Assembly (NCBI RefSeq): GCF_007858255.1
Contig: NZ_VFEU01000039.1
Location: 1-33,044 of the forward strand
Direction: 5' to 3'
Origin: Pseudomonas rhodesiae
GTDB lineage: Bacteria; Pseudomonadota; Gammaproteobacteria; Pseudomonadales; Pseudomonadaceae
DNA length: 33,044 nucleotides
A program made the translations under genes and the position numbers. Positions within the stretch are counted from its first letter, which is position 1, and each line of letters begins with the position of its first letter. The notes below the pieces were generated by a model. It was not told the origin of the DNA. It worked only from the letters and a program-made list of their open reading frames with translations, and ran no database searches. Shown piece by piece: positions 22,731 to 30,845 of this stretch.

Positions 22731-23183
22731 ATTGCATCTCCGGCAGTTGCACGCGGATCGCTGTCATGGCGTTGATCTCCAATTCGCGGCGTTCAAAGAT
22801 GGCGACTGCACCTTGGCCGACATCGGAGCAGATGCTGACGATTGGCCGCTATCCAGGCGACATGGCCCAAAGTGCTTTCACCGCCAGGCAGAGGCCGCAC
22901 GCGCCTCCTGTAGCGCCGAGCCGATGCTCTAAGGTAACCGAGCCTCGATTGGGACGGAAGCGGTCCCGCTCGAATCGCCCATCATGCTGGTCGAGCATAT
23001 CAGGACGACGGATAGTGCAGGAACTTTCAAATTGAGCTTGATGTCGAGCCAGGTATCGCGAGCGAAGGCGTTCTAGAGGCCGGGGGGTACGAAGACTGTG
23101 TTCGGCAAAACGGTTCACGTTGATCGCCAAAGCTTCCCAGGGCGCACGTCTACGATCGGCGCGACGTGAGATAGCTCGCGCCG
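22731..23183. other. Gap between the glutaredoxin and reductase genes
   Basis: 453 bp without a recognised gene. A minus-strand frame at 22849-23130 has no family features. In a neighbouring frame, fragments such as VFVPPGL, then NAFARDTWLDIKLNLKVPA are interrupted by stops, which suggests the remains of a lost gene. No identity is offered. Confidence 0.4.
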
Positions 23184-23930
23184 CTAGCCCCCGTAGCGCT
23201 CCGTCTTGATGATGGAGGCGTCCAAGCCCGCCAGCAGCGCGCTATCGGTTGCGATGTTGACGAATCCGTTAGACCCGCAGACGAACACTTGCGTCGGCTT
23301 TCCCTGAAGCCTGGTTAGAATTTCTTGGACCATCATGCCGTCGATCCGTCGCGCAAAGTCCGATGCGCGAACCGGTTTCTCGCGCGTAATCGCGAGCGCC
23401 AGGACGAACGCCGGATCGCTGATTTCGATGCAATGAAGTTCTTCTGAGAAGAGAACGTCCTCGGCGGTTCGTGCGGACAGGAGCAACGCTGTCGGAACGG
23501 CTTGGGCCAATGCGCGGCGCTGCCGGATCATTGCCATCAACGGCACGAGGCCGGAGCCTCCCCCGATCAACAGAACCGGATCTATGGCAGGCTCAGGCCA
23601 AAGGAAATGGCCACCGAGCGGACCGCGAACTTCGATTTCGTCACCAATCGCCGCGATGTCGTGAAAAAACGGCGAAACTTCGGCATCCGGCATGCGCTCG
23701 ATAGCTATCTCGACGATCGGGGTCGAAACTGCCGATGACGCGATCGAGTAGCTGCGCATTGCACTGTAGCCGTCGGGCGCGGTCAGCCGGATATCGACGT
23801 GCTGACCTGCGGTGTGCGCGAACGGCTTGCTCAACCGAAGGAAGAAGCTCTTGATACTCGGTGTTTGCTGGATGATGTCGTCGATCACGCATGATTGCCA
23901 CGAACGGACTTGCGCTTCGTTTTCAGTCAT
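23184..23930 (-). CDS. Ferredoxin/flavodoxin reductase-type FAD and NAD(P)H oxidoreductase
   Basis: A 248-residue flavoprotein reductase. Visible motifs are MRSYSIAS near residues 58-65 (FAD binding), VLLIGGGSGLVPLMAM near 119-134 (NAD(P)H-binding glycine loop) and the C-terminal VFVCGSNGFV. There is no iron-sulfur domain. It overlaps the upstream molybdopterin oxidoreductase by 8 bp, so it is translationally coupled to it. I infer that it supplies electrons to that enzyme. The start at 23930 is chosen because it sits at that overlap; a longer frame reaches 24026. Confidence 0.9.
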   Translation of the reverse strand: MTENEAQVRSWQSCVIDDIIQQTPSIKSFFLRLSKPFAHTAGQHVDIRLTAPDGYSAMRSYSIASSAVSTPIVEIAIERMPDAEVSPFFHDIAAIGDEIEVRGPLGGHFLWPEPAIDPVLLIGGGSGLVPLMAMIRQRRALAQAVPTALLLSARTAEDVLFSEELHCIEISDPAFVLALAITREKPVRASDFARRIDGMMVQEILTRLQGKPTQVFVCGSNGFVNIATDSALLAGLDASIIKTERYGG

Positions 23931-24525
23931 GGGTGTATCGTTGTTCGCGCCACGGATCGCCGTAGATGTGATAGCCGTGCAGCTCCCAAAAGCCGGCCTC
24001 GTCACGCGTCGTGAATTGCAGCGCATTCACCCATTTGGCGGATTTCCAGAAGTAAAGGTGCGGCACTAGAAGACGCGCCGGCCCCCCATGATCGCGGGAA
24101 AGTGGCTTGCCCGCATAACTGAGGGCGACCATCGCTTTCCCGGAAAGCAGATCCGTCAGAGGGACGTTTGTCGAATAATTATCGTAGCAGTGCGCCAAGA
24201 CGAAATCGGTAGGCCGATCAAGCTCTGCATCTGCAAGGATGTCTTCAATGAGTACACCCTCCCAAACGGTATCCAGTTTGGACCAAGAGGTGACGCAGTG
24301 AATATCCTTTGTCACCTGGGTCTTTGGTAGAGTGTTGAATTCGCCCCAATTCCACGTTTTGACGGGCTTCGGACCAATTTTGACTGTGAATTTCCAGTCG
24401 GAGGGCTCTACCCTCGGCGTAGGGCCGGCCGACAGAACAGGGAAATCCTCCACCAGATGCTGACCTGGCGGAATCCGATCGGACTGGTCGCCTGAACCGC
24501 GACCGGTGAAACCTCTGGTGACCAT
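23923..24525 (-). CDS. Sulfite oxidase-like molybdopterin oxidoreductase
   Basis: A 200-residue protein of the sulfite-oxidase/MsrP (YedY) superfamily, only the Mo-domain. The molybdenum-ligand cysteine is Cys77 in KDIHCVTSWS. Other family features are KTWNWGEFNTLPKTQVT, HCYDNYSTNVPLTDL and DHGGPARLLVPHLYFWKSAK. No twin-arginine signal is visible, so it is probably cytoplasmic, unlike MsrP. The start at 24525 removes an unlikely N-terminal extension. Its reductase partner follows with an 8 bp overlap. The substrate is unknown; an oxidised sulfur compound is plausible. Confidence 0.9.
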   Translation of the reverse strand: MVTRGFTGRGSGDQSDRIPPGQHLVEDFPVLSAGPTPRVEPSDWKFTVKIGPKPVKTWNWGEFNTLPKTQVTKDIHCVTSWSKLDTVWEGVLIEDILADAELDRPTDFVLAHCYDNYSTNVPLTDLLSGKAMVALSYAGKPLSRDHGGPARLLVPHLYFWKSAKWVNALQFTTRDEAGFWELHGYHIYGDPWREQRYTHD

Positions 24526-24992
24526 AGTGACCCCTCTTGCTCGATACGGCAGACCGAAGCCGGCCTTCATTTCAGTACTCTGCGTAAAGCATTTGCCCGC
24601 ACATCCGCCGAATAAGCCAATCGACTAAAAATCAGATACAGATGCTCTATCATCGTAAAAAATCGCGTATCGAACATAGCGTCAGGCCAGCATGATTCCC
24701 AATACCCAATGGCTATAGGGTAGATAACCCCAAGGCTGCGTACGCTGATCTGCGGTATGCGGAGCGGAAGTTGCAGGTTCGCTCTCAAACGGATGGGCAG
24801 CGTGCAAAGCTCAAGGCTCACCAGCGCATGGTTGCCCAGTTCGCGCTCGCCGGCAGCTTGAGTATATTAAGGACGAAATGTCGATCTGATCTATTCTGGC
24901 TTCAGGAAATAGGGAAAATAAGGTCGGACGTTCGCGCACCGTCGCGACGCGCGATCATCCACTAAGCTTCTGTATCGGGGTTGGAGGATCAG
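24526..24992. other. Divergent intergenic region
   Basis: 467 bp between the minus-strand molybdoenzyme and the plus-strand thioredoxin-like gene. No gene was recognised. It should hold promoters for both directions. The sequence 24580-24700 is AT-rich. Confidence 0.5.
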
Positions 24993-25463
24993 ATGAACGA
25001 GATCGAACGACAAGCGCCTGAGCTGCGGGTGCAAAAATGGATTGGCAAAGATGGGGAAAGTATCGCGCCGTTCAAACTGTCAGATATCGGGCCCGGCCCG
25101 AAAATCTTGTTTGCCTTCCAGCATTGGTGCCAAGGTTGCCATTTGCATGGGTTTCCGACGCTACAAAAGTTGCATGCAGCGTTGAGCTCAAAAGACGTGG
25201 GGTTCGCAGTGATCCAGACCGTCTTCGAAGGAACGCATGAGAATACCTTCGAGAAGTTGCGCGTGAACCAGCTCAAGTATGAGCTTCCTATCGTTTTCGG
25301 TCACGACGAGCAACCGACCGGCTCGCCGTTTCCAACCTTCATGGAAGACTACCGCACACGAGGAACTCCGTGGTTTACGGTTATCGACGCTGGCGGTAGC
25401 ATTGTTTTCTCGGACTTCCATCTCGACGCGGAGCGACTAGTGAAGCAACTTGAGCAAGGTTAA
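24993..25463 (+). CDS. Thioredoxin-like (TlpA/redoxin-type) protein
   Basis: A 156-residue thioredoxin-fold protein with the CxxC site Cys46-Gln-Gly-Cys49 (FQHWCQGCHLHGFP) and the cis-proline segment RGTPWFTVIDAGG. The central helix and strands fit a TlpA/ResA or peroxiredoxin-like fold. No signal peptide is seen, so it is cytoplasmic, reducing disulfides or peroxides. The start at 24993 follows GGAGG; a 4-codon longer form from 24981 is less likely. It is the only plus-strand gene of the redox block. Confidence 0.85.
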   Translation: MNEIERQAPELRVQKWIGKDGESIAPFKLSDIGPGPKILFAFQHWCQGCHLHGFPTLQKLHAALSSKDVGFAVIQTVFEGTHENTFEKLRVNQLKYELPIVFGHDEQPTGSPFPTFMEDYRTRGTPWFTVIDAGGSIVFSDFHLDAERLVKQLEQG

Positions 25464-25788
25464 TCGTTGGAAGGTGGGCAATCATCCTGATTGCCACCCA
25501 TCCCCTGATGCCCACTACAGGCGTTGCGCGCTGTAACTCTGTTGATCAGCGTGCGAAAACCCGGATCCGGATAGGAGGAGCGTCAACGATTGAATCAATC
25601 CGTTGGGAGAGGGCGGCTCCGCTCCGTCAGCTCGGCAATAGATAACCCATTCTCGCCGAGCAACTCTCTGATCCGATCGACGATATGAGCCCCTAGCGCC
25701 GCTGTCTTGGTCCCCCCCACAGATTCCCAAGATGCGAGTTCACACGCCGATACCTCGTGGTCAGCGCCGAAGTGCTTCTGTCGGTATG
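25464..25788. other. Gap with a possible AraC-like remnant
   Basis: 325 bp without an intact gene. On the minus strand a frame (25595-25792) contains GAHIVDRIRELLGENGLSIA, then ELTERSRP. This recalls the start of an AraC-type helix-turn-helix, but the frame breaks before the second helix. It may be a decayed regulator; confidence is low. Confidence 0.35.
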
Positions 25789-26082
25789 TCACCGCCGCCC
25801 TTCAATGATAAAGGCGCGGTAACGGGAACCGGCAAAGCGTTGAGCAGCGATGGTTTGGTAGGCGGGACTGTCATACCAGTCGCGAGCGGCCTGCATCGTC
25901 GGGAAACGCAAGATTACGGCCCCTTCGATGGGCGGCCCCTCCAAATGCTGGATCGCGCCATAAGCGGCGAGAAAGGTAACGTCGTGACCATCGAACGATG
26001 GTCCGACGCCTGCAGAATAGGTTGCGAGTGCATGTGGGTCGCTGGTTTCTTCCCGCGTAAAGACGACGAACGCTTCCATCAT
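25789..26082 (-). CDS. DUF1330 (NIPSNAP-like) protein
   Basis: A 97-residue dimeric alpha-beta barrel type protein, DUF1330. The C-terminal half AVILRFPTMQAARDWYDSPA followed by YQTIAAQRFAGSRYRAFIIEG is the family signature. The start 26082 follows GAGAGG on the minus strand; the adjacent ATG at 26079 is an alternative. It shares the direction of the HbpS-type gene 58 bp upstream. The function of the family is not settled. Confidence 0.88.
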   Translation of the reverse strand: MMEAFVVFTREETSDPHALATYSAGVGPSFDGHDVTFLAAYGAIQHLEGPPIEGAVILRFPTMQAARDWYDSPAYQTIAAQRFAGSRYRAFIIEGRR

Positions 26083-26140
26083 TAGGCCTCTCAAAGGTTG
26101 GATCTGTTGGCCATTACCACCGGTGATGGCCTCACAGTCG

Positions 26141-26572
26141 TCAGGCTGGCAACTGGAACCCGATTTTCATGAGTGCCTCGACGCACGCATCCTGATCCTG
26201 CTGATAGTTGCCTCCGGAGATGCCTATGCCGCCGATCAACTTCCCATCCTCCAGAATCGGATAACCGCCGCCGACAGCGACCATCCGAGGGCGATAGGCT
26301 AGCGGCGCCACTTTTGGATCGTTGGTCACATAGTCGTTCCAGACATGGGTCGGGAACCCAAACGAGGCGGAACTCCAGGCCTTGTCGATGGCAACATCGA
26401 CGGTAAGGAACGGCGCATCGTCGGTGCGCTCGAACGCGCGCAGGTTACCGGTGGCGTCGACGACGGCGACGGCAGCCGGGATGCCGATGGCACGGGCCGC
26501 AGCGAGCGCCGCGTCGATGAGGGCGACTGCGGTTTCGCGGTTGATCGAGGCGGTGGCAATAGATTTGGTCAT
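26141..26572 (-). CDS. HbpS/GlcG-type (DUF336) protein
   Basis: A 143-residue protein of the GlcG/HbpS family. Streptomyces HbpS binds haem and takes part in an oxidative-stress sensing system; others are of unknown role. The family pattern is visible: INRETAVALIDAALAAARAI, VAVVDATGNLRAFERTDDAP, KAWSSASFGFPTH and GGYPILEDGKLIGGIGISGG. The start at 26572 is preferred over a 17-residue extension. It lies between the DUF1330 and quinone-oxidoreductase genes in the same direction. Confidence 0.9.
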   Translation of the reverse strand: MTKSIATASINRETAVALIDAALAAARAIGIPAAVAVVDATGNLRAFERTDDAPFLTVDVAIDKAWSSASFGFPTHVWNDYVTNDPKVAPLAYRPRMVAVGGGYPILEDGKLIGGIGISGGNYQQDQDACVEALMKIGFQLPA

Positions 26573-26644
26573 GGGATTCTCATCGCTGGGGCATAACCCG
26601 TTCGGCTTTTTGAGGTTGGACAAGATGTTTGGCGATCGCGGTCG

Positions 26645-27658
26645 TTAGAAGCCTTCGAGGACGATCTTGCCTTTAGCCGCGCCACTTTCGATCAGTGCAT
26701 GCACCGTCTTCAGATTGGCGGCATTGATCGGCGACAGTCGCCGGGTCAGCGTCGTGCGGATTTTGCCGTCGTCAACCAGCGCTGCCATCGCATCCAGAAT
26801 CTCGCCCTGCTCATTCATGTCGGGCGTGCCGTAGATCGACCGCGTGAACATCAGCTCGTGGTGGATCGACACCGCCTTGCGCTTGAAAACCATGATATCG
26901 AATGCCTTGGGATCGTCGATCAGTCCGAACCGTCCTTGTGGGGCGATCAGTTCGGCGATGTCGGCGACATGTTGCTCGGTATGTGTGGTCGAAAAGACGA
27001 AAGCGGGAGCACCGATGCCGAGTTCGGCGATCTGTGGCGCGAGCGGACGAGAATGGTCGATGACGTGGTGAGCTCCAAGCCCTCTTACCCACTCTTGGGT
27101 TTCCGGTCGAGAGGCTGTGGCGATGACGGTGAGGTCCGTGCGCTGTCGCGCGATCTGGACGGCGATCGACCCAACCCCGCCCGCGCCACCGATGATGAGG
27201 ATCGCCTCCGCCGCACCGGGTACGGGCTTCGCCACGTCCAGGCGGTCGAACATCGCCTCCCAGGCCGTCAACGTCGTCAGCGGCAGCGCCGCCGCTTCCG
27301 CCCAGGAGAGCGACGCAGGTTTGTGACCGACAATCCGGGCGTCGACGAGATGGAACTCCGCATTGGTACCGGGCCGTGTGATCGATCCGGCATAATAGAC
27401 CTCGTCGCCTAACTCGAACTGCGTGACGTCGGGGCCGACCTCGCGCACAATCCCGGCGGCATCCCATCCCAGCACCTTCCAATCGCCATCTGCCGGCGGC
27501 GTGCTGTTGCGGACCTTGTAGTCGACCGGGTTGACCGAGACGGCCTTCACCTCAACCAGGATATCGTATCCTGCAGCGACAGGCCGAGGCAGATTGATGT
27601 CGACCAGCGCGGCATCCGCGGCGATGGGTCCCGGAACCTTGTAACCAATGGCTTTCAT
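26645..27658 (-). CDS. Zinc-independent alcohol dehydrogenase/quinone oxidoreductase family protein
   Basis: A 337-residue medium-chain dehydrogenase/reductase of the quinone-oxidoreductase group, likely NADPH-dependent and acting on quinones or reactive carbonyls. The N-terminal GroES-like part is followed by KVLGWDAAGIVREVGPDVTQ. The nucleotide loop GGAGGVGS is at residues 157-164. The usual catalytic zinc Cys/His pair is not present. ATG 27658 begins MKAIGYKVPGPIAADAALVD. It may detoxify carbonyls from oxidative damage. Confidence 0.9.
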   Translation of the reverse strand: MKAIGYKVPGPIAADAALVDINLPRPVAAGYDILVEVKAVSVNPVDYKVRNSTPPADGDWKVLGWDAAGIVREVGPDVTQFELGDEVYYAGSITRPGTNAEFHLVDARIVGHKPASLSWAEAAALPLTTLTAWEAMFDRLDVAKPVPGAAEAILIIGGAGGVGSIAVQIARQRTDLTVIATASRPETQEWVRGLGAHHVIDHSRPLAPQIAELGIGAPAFVFSTTHTEQHVADIAELIAPQGRFGLIDDPKAFDIMVFKRKAVSIHHELMFTRSIYGTPDMNEQGEILDAMAALVDDGKIRTTLTRRLSPINAANLKTVHALIESGAAKGKIVLEGF

Positions 27659-27703
27659 AAATGTCTCCAGCTTGCTTGATCGGATGACGCGAATGCTCGT
27701 TAG

Positions 27704-28012
27704 TCAACTTCTTCTACATTGAGGTCCCGACTCTTGAACTGGGTCGCGGTAGCAGATTTCATCGAACACGTCGATCAACAGGCCCTTATGCTCGGTCGCC
27801 GGATCGGTGATCGCGTAGAGGGTGGAGGCGTTATCGCCATCATCACCGCTTCCGAGGCGAAACGCCGCGTCGACGCAGATGCCGCACGGACCGATGGTTG
27901 ATCCTGGCTCGAGATCGACGAGATTGCTGTCCTTGACGCGCTATTCGCGGTCTTAGCCCTTGGCGATGAAGGACTGAACTGCTTGTAGAGCGTCGGTCAG
28001 CTGCTATGTCAT
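27704..28012 (-). pseudogene. Unidentified gene with three in-frame stops
   Basis: Read from ATG 28012, the frame runs 103 codons to TGA 27704 but is interrupted by stops at codons 3 (TAG), 20 (TAA) and 24 (TAG). The protein between is coherent: QLTDALQAVQSFIAKG, then RVKDSNLVDLEPGSTIGPCG and DAAFRLGSGDDGDNASTLYA, then ITDPATEHKGLLIDVFDE. No family was recognised. Two of the stops fit C-to-T changes of Gln codons. A GAAGGTG lies upstream of the ATG, so it was a real gene, now decayed. Confidence 0.65.
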
Positions 28013-28105
28013 GGACGCACCTTCATCTTGAGTTGGATTGGACAAGCTTCCGTATAAGGCCCGCTGTAACCGTCAGATGACGGCGAAGAAAACGATGGGC
28101 AGTAT

Positions 28106-29074
28106 TCACAGCCACTTAGCCTTCTTGAAGCGCACAAATAGGAAAACGCACGATATCGCTATCACTCCGAGCACGACAAAGTATCCGTAGGCCGTGTCCA
28201 GCTCCGGCATGTGCTTAAAGTTCATGCCGTATATTCCAGCGATCGCCGTCGGGACTGCCAGTATTGCCGCCCAGGCCGCGAGCTGGCGGGTGACCACACC
28301 GATCCTTTGCGCTTCCAGAAGGCTGCTGGCCTCAAAGACCGTGGACAGGACAAGCAGGAGGCCGTCGACCATGGACTGCACGCGGTGGACATGGTCCGCG
28401 ACGTCGTGGAAATATGGTGTCATTTCGGCGCTGATGCAGGGAAAGTGGCCGCGAACGAGCTTTCGCACCAGCTCGGCCATAGCCCTGAGCGTGCGCTGGA
28501 ACCGCGTGAGTTCGGACCTTAGTTCGAAGATTCGCGCCACCTCTTCTGGCCCGAGGAAATCGTGCAGCGACCGTCGCTCCATCGCCAGGACGTCGTCCTC
28601 GATCATTTCGAAGATGGGCAGATACTGGTCGACCACGCGATGCAAGATCGCGTGCAGCACATAGTCGACACCCTTGCCGAACTGCGTCGGCGATGCCTCG
28701 AGTTGCTCCCGAAGTTTGCCCAGCGCTCCGGCATTGCCGTGCCGCACGGTGATAAGGTGATTGTGACCGGTGAAGATCGCCATCTTGCCGTAGCTGATCC
28801 GGTCGCCGACCAGCTCGGCGGTCTGCGCGACGACGTACAACTCATCGTTGTAGACCTCGAGCTTGGGCGGGCACAGCGGGTGCATCGCGTTGTCGATCGC
28901 CAACGGATGAAGATTATATGTCCTTTGGATCGCGAGTAGTTCCTCGGGGGTGGGTTCGCTAAGCGCGATCCAGCAGAAGCCCGAGCGACTCTCGCCCAAC
29001 TTGACGTGCTCATCGAGCGCGATTTCGCGAACTCGCTTGCCTTCGTTGTAATAATAGGCGGCGATGATGCTCAT
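28106..29074 (-). CDS. corA: CorA-type magnesium/divalent-cation channel
   Basis: A 322-residue CorA-family channel: a large cytoplasmic N-terminal domain, then two C-terminal membrane helices separated by the YGMNF signature (GMN at residues 283-285) and a basic end RFKKAKWL. It moves Mg2+ (also Co2+, Ni2+ or Zn2+ in related proteins) as a pentamer. The start 29074 overlaps the stop of the glutathione S-transferase remnant by 3 bp (ATGA), so it was translationally coupled to it. A longer frame to 29140 is not preferred. Confidence 0.93.
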   Translation of the reverse strand: MSIIAAYYYNEGKRVREIALDEHVKLGESRSGFCWIALSEPTPEELLAIQRTYNLHPLAIDNAMHPLCPPKLEVYNDELYVVAQTAELVGDRISYGKMAIFTGHNHLITVRHGNAGALGKLREQLEASPTQFGKGVDYVLHAILHRVVDQYLPIFEMIEDDVLAMERRSLHDFLGPEEVARIFELRSELTRFQRTLRAMAELVRKLVRGHFPCISAEMTPYFHDVADHVHRVQSMVDGLLLVLSTVFEASSLLEAQRIGVVTRQLAAWAAILAVPTAIAGIYGMNFKHMPELDTAYGYFVVLGVIAISCVFLFVRFKKAKWL

Positions 29075-29720
29075 GCTGGCCTCGCGGGAATGTGGAGGCC
29101 ACGCTGGACGGCCGGTCGAGCCAGCCCGCGTCCAAGCCATGCGCGGACGTTCGAAAAGCTGCTGAGGCCAAGGATGTCACCCGCAGCGTAGAATTCCACC
29201 AGCGCATTCACCCAGCCGAGCGTCGCGATGTCCGCGATCGAATAGTCGTCGACGATCCAGTCGCGGCCTTCCAGCCGGCGATCCAGAATCCCCAGCAGAC
29301 GCGTGGATTCGTCGATAAAGCGCTGTTGCGGCCGCTTGTCCTCATAGTCCTTGCCGCCAAATCGCAGGAAGAAGCCGAGCTGACCGAACATCGGCCCGAT
29401 GGCCGACATCTGAAAGAACACCCACGCTAGGGTCTCGTAACGCTGGCCTGGTTCGGTGGAGATGAACTGACCCGTCTTGTCGGGCCAGCCGGATCGATGA
29501 TCGCCGGTATGCGTCCGTTCGGGTTCAGCGACACGAACGCCGGATCCTTCGACTCGTTGTTCGAGATGTCGATCAGGTGGGGCTCGTACGCCAGGCCAGT
29601 CTCCTCAAGCATGATCGAGACCTTGACGCCATTGGGCGTAGGGGCTGCGTAGAGTTGCAGGCGATCGGGATGAGATGCCGGCCAGCGCTGCGTGATCGGA
29701 AAGGACGAGAGGTCTGGCAT
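29071..29720 (-). pseudogene. Glutathione S-transferase, broken by an internal deletion
   Basis: The N-terminal thioredoxin-like domain is read from ATG 29720 (MPDLSSFPITQRWPASHPDR; LYAAPTPNGVKVSIMLEETG; LNPNGRIPAIIDPAGP). The C-terminal helical domain is in another frame (KTGQFISTEPGQRYETLAWV, FFQMSAIGPMFGQLGFFLRF, GRDWIVDDYSIADIATLGWV). At about 29483-29490 roughly 20 residues normally containing the glutathione-binding E-S-G-A segment are missing, and the frame shifts. Related to YghU/YfcG-type enzymes. Unlikely to be active. Confidence 0.85.
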
Positions 29721-29788
29721 AAATCTGCGATCCTGGTGTTGCGATGGCGACTGACTGGAACGAGCCGTCACTCTGAAGTAGGGTTCGA

Positions 29789-29815
29789 TGACCGCGTCGC
29801 TGAACGACGCGGTCA
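29789..29815. repeat. Perfect 11 bp palindrome between msrA and the GST remnant
   Basis: TGACCGCGTCG (29789-29799) and its complement (29805-29815) with a 5-base loop. It is downstream of msrA on the minus strand and upstream of the GST remnant. No T tract follows on either side, so it may be an operator or an mRNA-stabilising hairpin rather than a terminator. Confidence 0.6.
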
Positions 29816-29860
29816 CGAAGATTGCGGACCGGACCGGCGCAGTGGCAACGGCAGTGAAGC

Positions 29861-30400
29861 CTATTCCGCCGCGGTCCCGGCCGCTGGCTGTACGTCGTCA
29901 ACCTTTTGGCGCTTCGGAAGCACCCAGCCGGGACGGACGAAGTGGCAGGTGTAGCCGCCCGGGCGCTTCTCCAGATAATCCTGGTGATCGGGCTCGGCCT
30001 CCCAGAACTCGCCGACCGGCTGGACCTCGGTCACCACTTTGCCATCCCACAGCCCCGAGGCATCCAAATCGGCGATCGTATCTTCGGCGACGCGCTTCTG
30101 CTCCTCGTCGACATAATAGATGCCCGACCGGTAGGAGAGCCCACGATCATTGCCCTGGCGGTTCAGCGTCGTCGGATCGTGGATCTGGAAGAAGAATTCC
30201 AGGATGTTCCGGTAGCTCGTCACTGTCGGGTCGAAGACAATCTCGATCCCCTCGGCATGCGTGCCGTGATTACGATACGTGGCGTTCGGAATATCGCCGC
30301 CCGTGTAACCCACACGGGTCGAGATGATGCCGGGCCGCTTGCGGATCAGATCCTGCATGCCCCAGAAACATCCTCCTGCGAGAACAGCGCGCTGATGCAT
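29861..30400 (-). CDS. msrA: Peptide methionine (S)-S-oxide reductase MsrA
   Basis: A 179-residue MsrA that repairs methionine-S-sulfoxide in proteins. The catalytic motif is GGCFWG with Cys11 at the N-terminus, and GYTGGDIPNATYRNHGTHAE (with the conserved Glu) follows. The LEFFFQIHDPTTLNRQGND segment and the C-terminal YTCHFVRPGW are typical; the latter contains the second cysteine. No signal peptide is present, so it is cytoplasmic. It begins 1 bp after the msrB stop and forms an msrB-msrA operon. Confidence 0.96.
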   Translation of the reverse strand: MHQRAVLAGGCFWGMQDLIRKRPGIISTRVGYTGGDIPNATYRNHGTHAEGIEIVFDPTVTSYRNILEFFFQIHDPTTLNRQGNDRGLSYRSGIYYVDEEQKRVAEDTIADLDASGLWDGKVVTEVQPVGEFWEAEPDHQDYLEKRPGGYTCHFVRPGWVLPKRQKVDDVQPAAGTAAE

Positions 30401-30401
30401 G

Positions 30402-30845
30402 TTAAGCCTCCTCTACTTGATCGAGATATTCACCGTATCCCTCGGACTCCATCTCGTCGCGCGGGATGAAGCGAAGGGACGCTGAGTTGATGCAGTACCG
30501 CAGACCGCCGCGGTCGGAAGGACCATCGGGGAACACATGGCCGAGATGACTGTCTGCGTGTACTGACCTGACCTCCGTCCGGACCATGCCGTGTGCGCTG
30601 TCCCGCACCTCGTTCACGTTTGCCGAAACGATCGGCTTGGTGAAGCTGGGCCAGCCAGTACCCGAATCGAACTTGTCCGTCGAAGCGAACAGTGGCTCTC
30701 CCGACACTATGTCGACGTAGATGCCAGGCTCCTTGTTGTCGTTGTACTCGCCCGTGAAGGGCCTTTCGGTGCCCGCCTCCTGGGTAATTCGGTGTTGCTC
30801 GGGAGTCAGGTGGTCGATTGCTGTCTGTGACTTTTCAAACTTCAT
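30402..30845 (-). CDS. msrB: Peptide methionine (R)-S-oxide reductase MsrB
   Basis: A 147-residue MsrB for the R-diastereomer. The motifs GTGWPSF (residues 62-68), HLGHVFPDGPSDRGGLRY and RYCINSASLRF with catalytic Cys118 are present. The two CxxC zinc sites of many MsrBs are replaced (GIYVDIVSGEPLF), so it is of the zinc-free kind. ATG 30845 begins MKFEKSQTAI; an in-frame ATG at 30857 is four codons upstream. With MsrA it gives complete repair of methionine sulfoxide, the main protein damage from hypochlorite. Confidence 0.95.
   Translation of the reverse strand: MKFEKSQTAIDHLTPEQHRITQEAGTERPFTGEYNDNKEPGIYVDIVSGEPLFASTDKFDSGTGWPSFTKPIVSANVNEVRDSAHGMVRTEVRSVHADSHLGHVFPDGPSDRGGLRYCINSASLRFIPRDEMESEGYGEYLDQVEEA

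Noticed and set aside
22849..23130. Minus-strand 93-codon frame between the glutaredoxin and reductase genes
   Set aside because: Arg-rich composition without family features; a neighbouring frame looks more like a decayed gene.
26699..27412. 237-codon plus-strand frame opposite the quinone-oxidoreductase gene
   Set aside because: Shadow of a high-GC gene with strong family evidence on the other strand.
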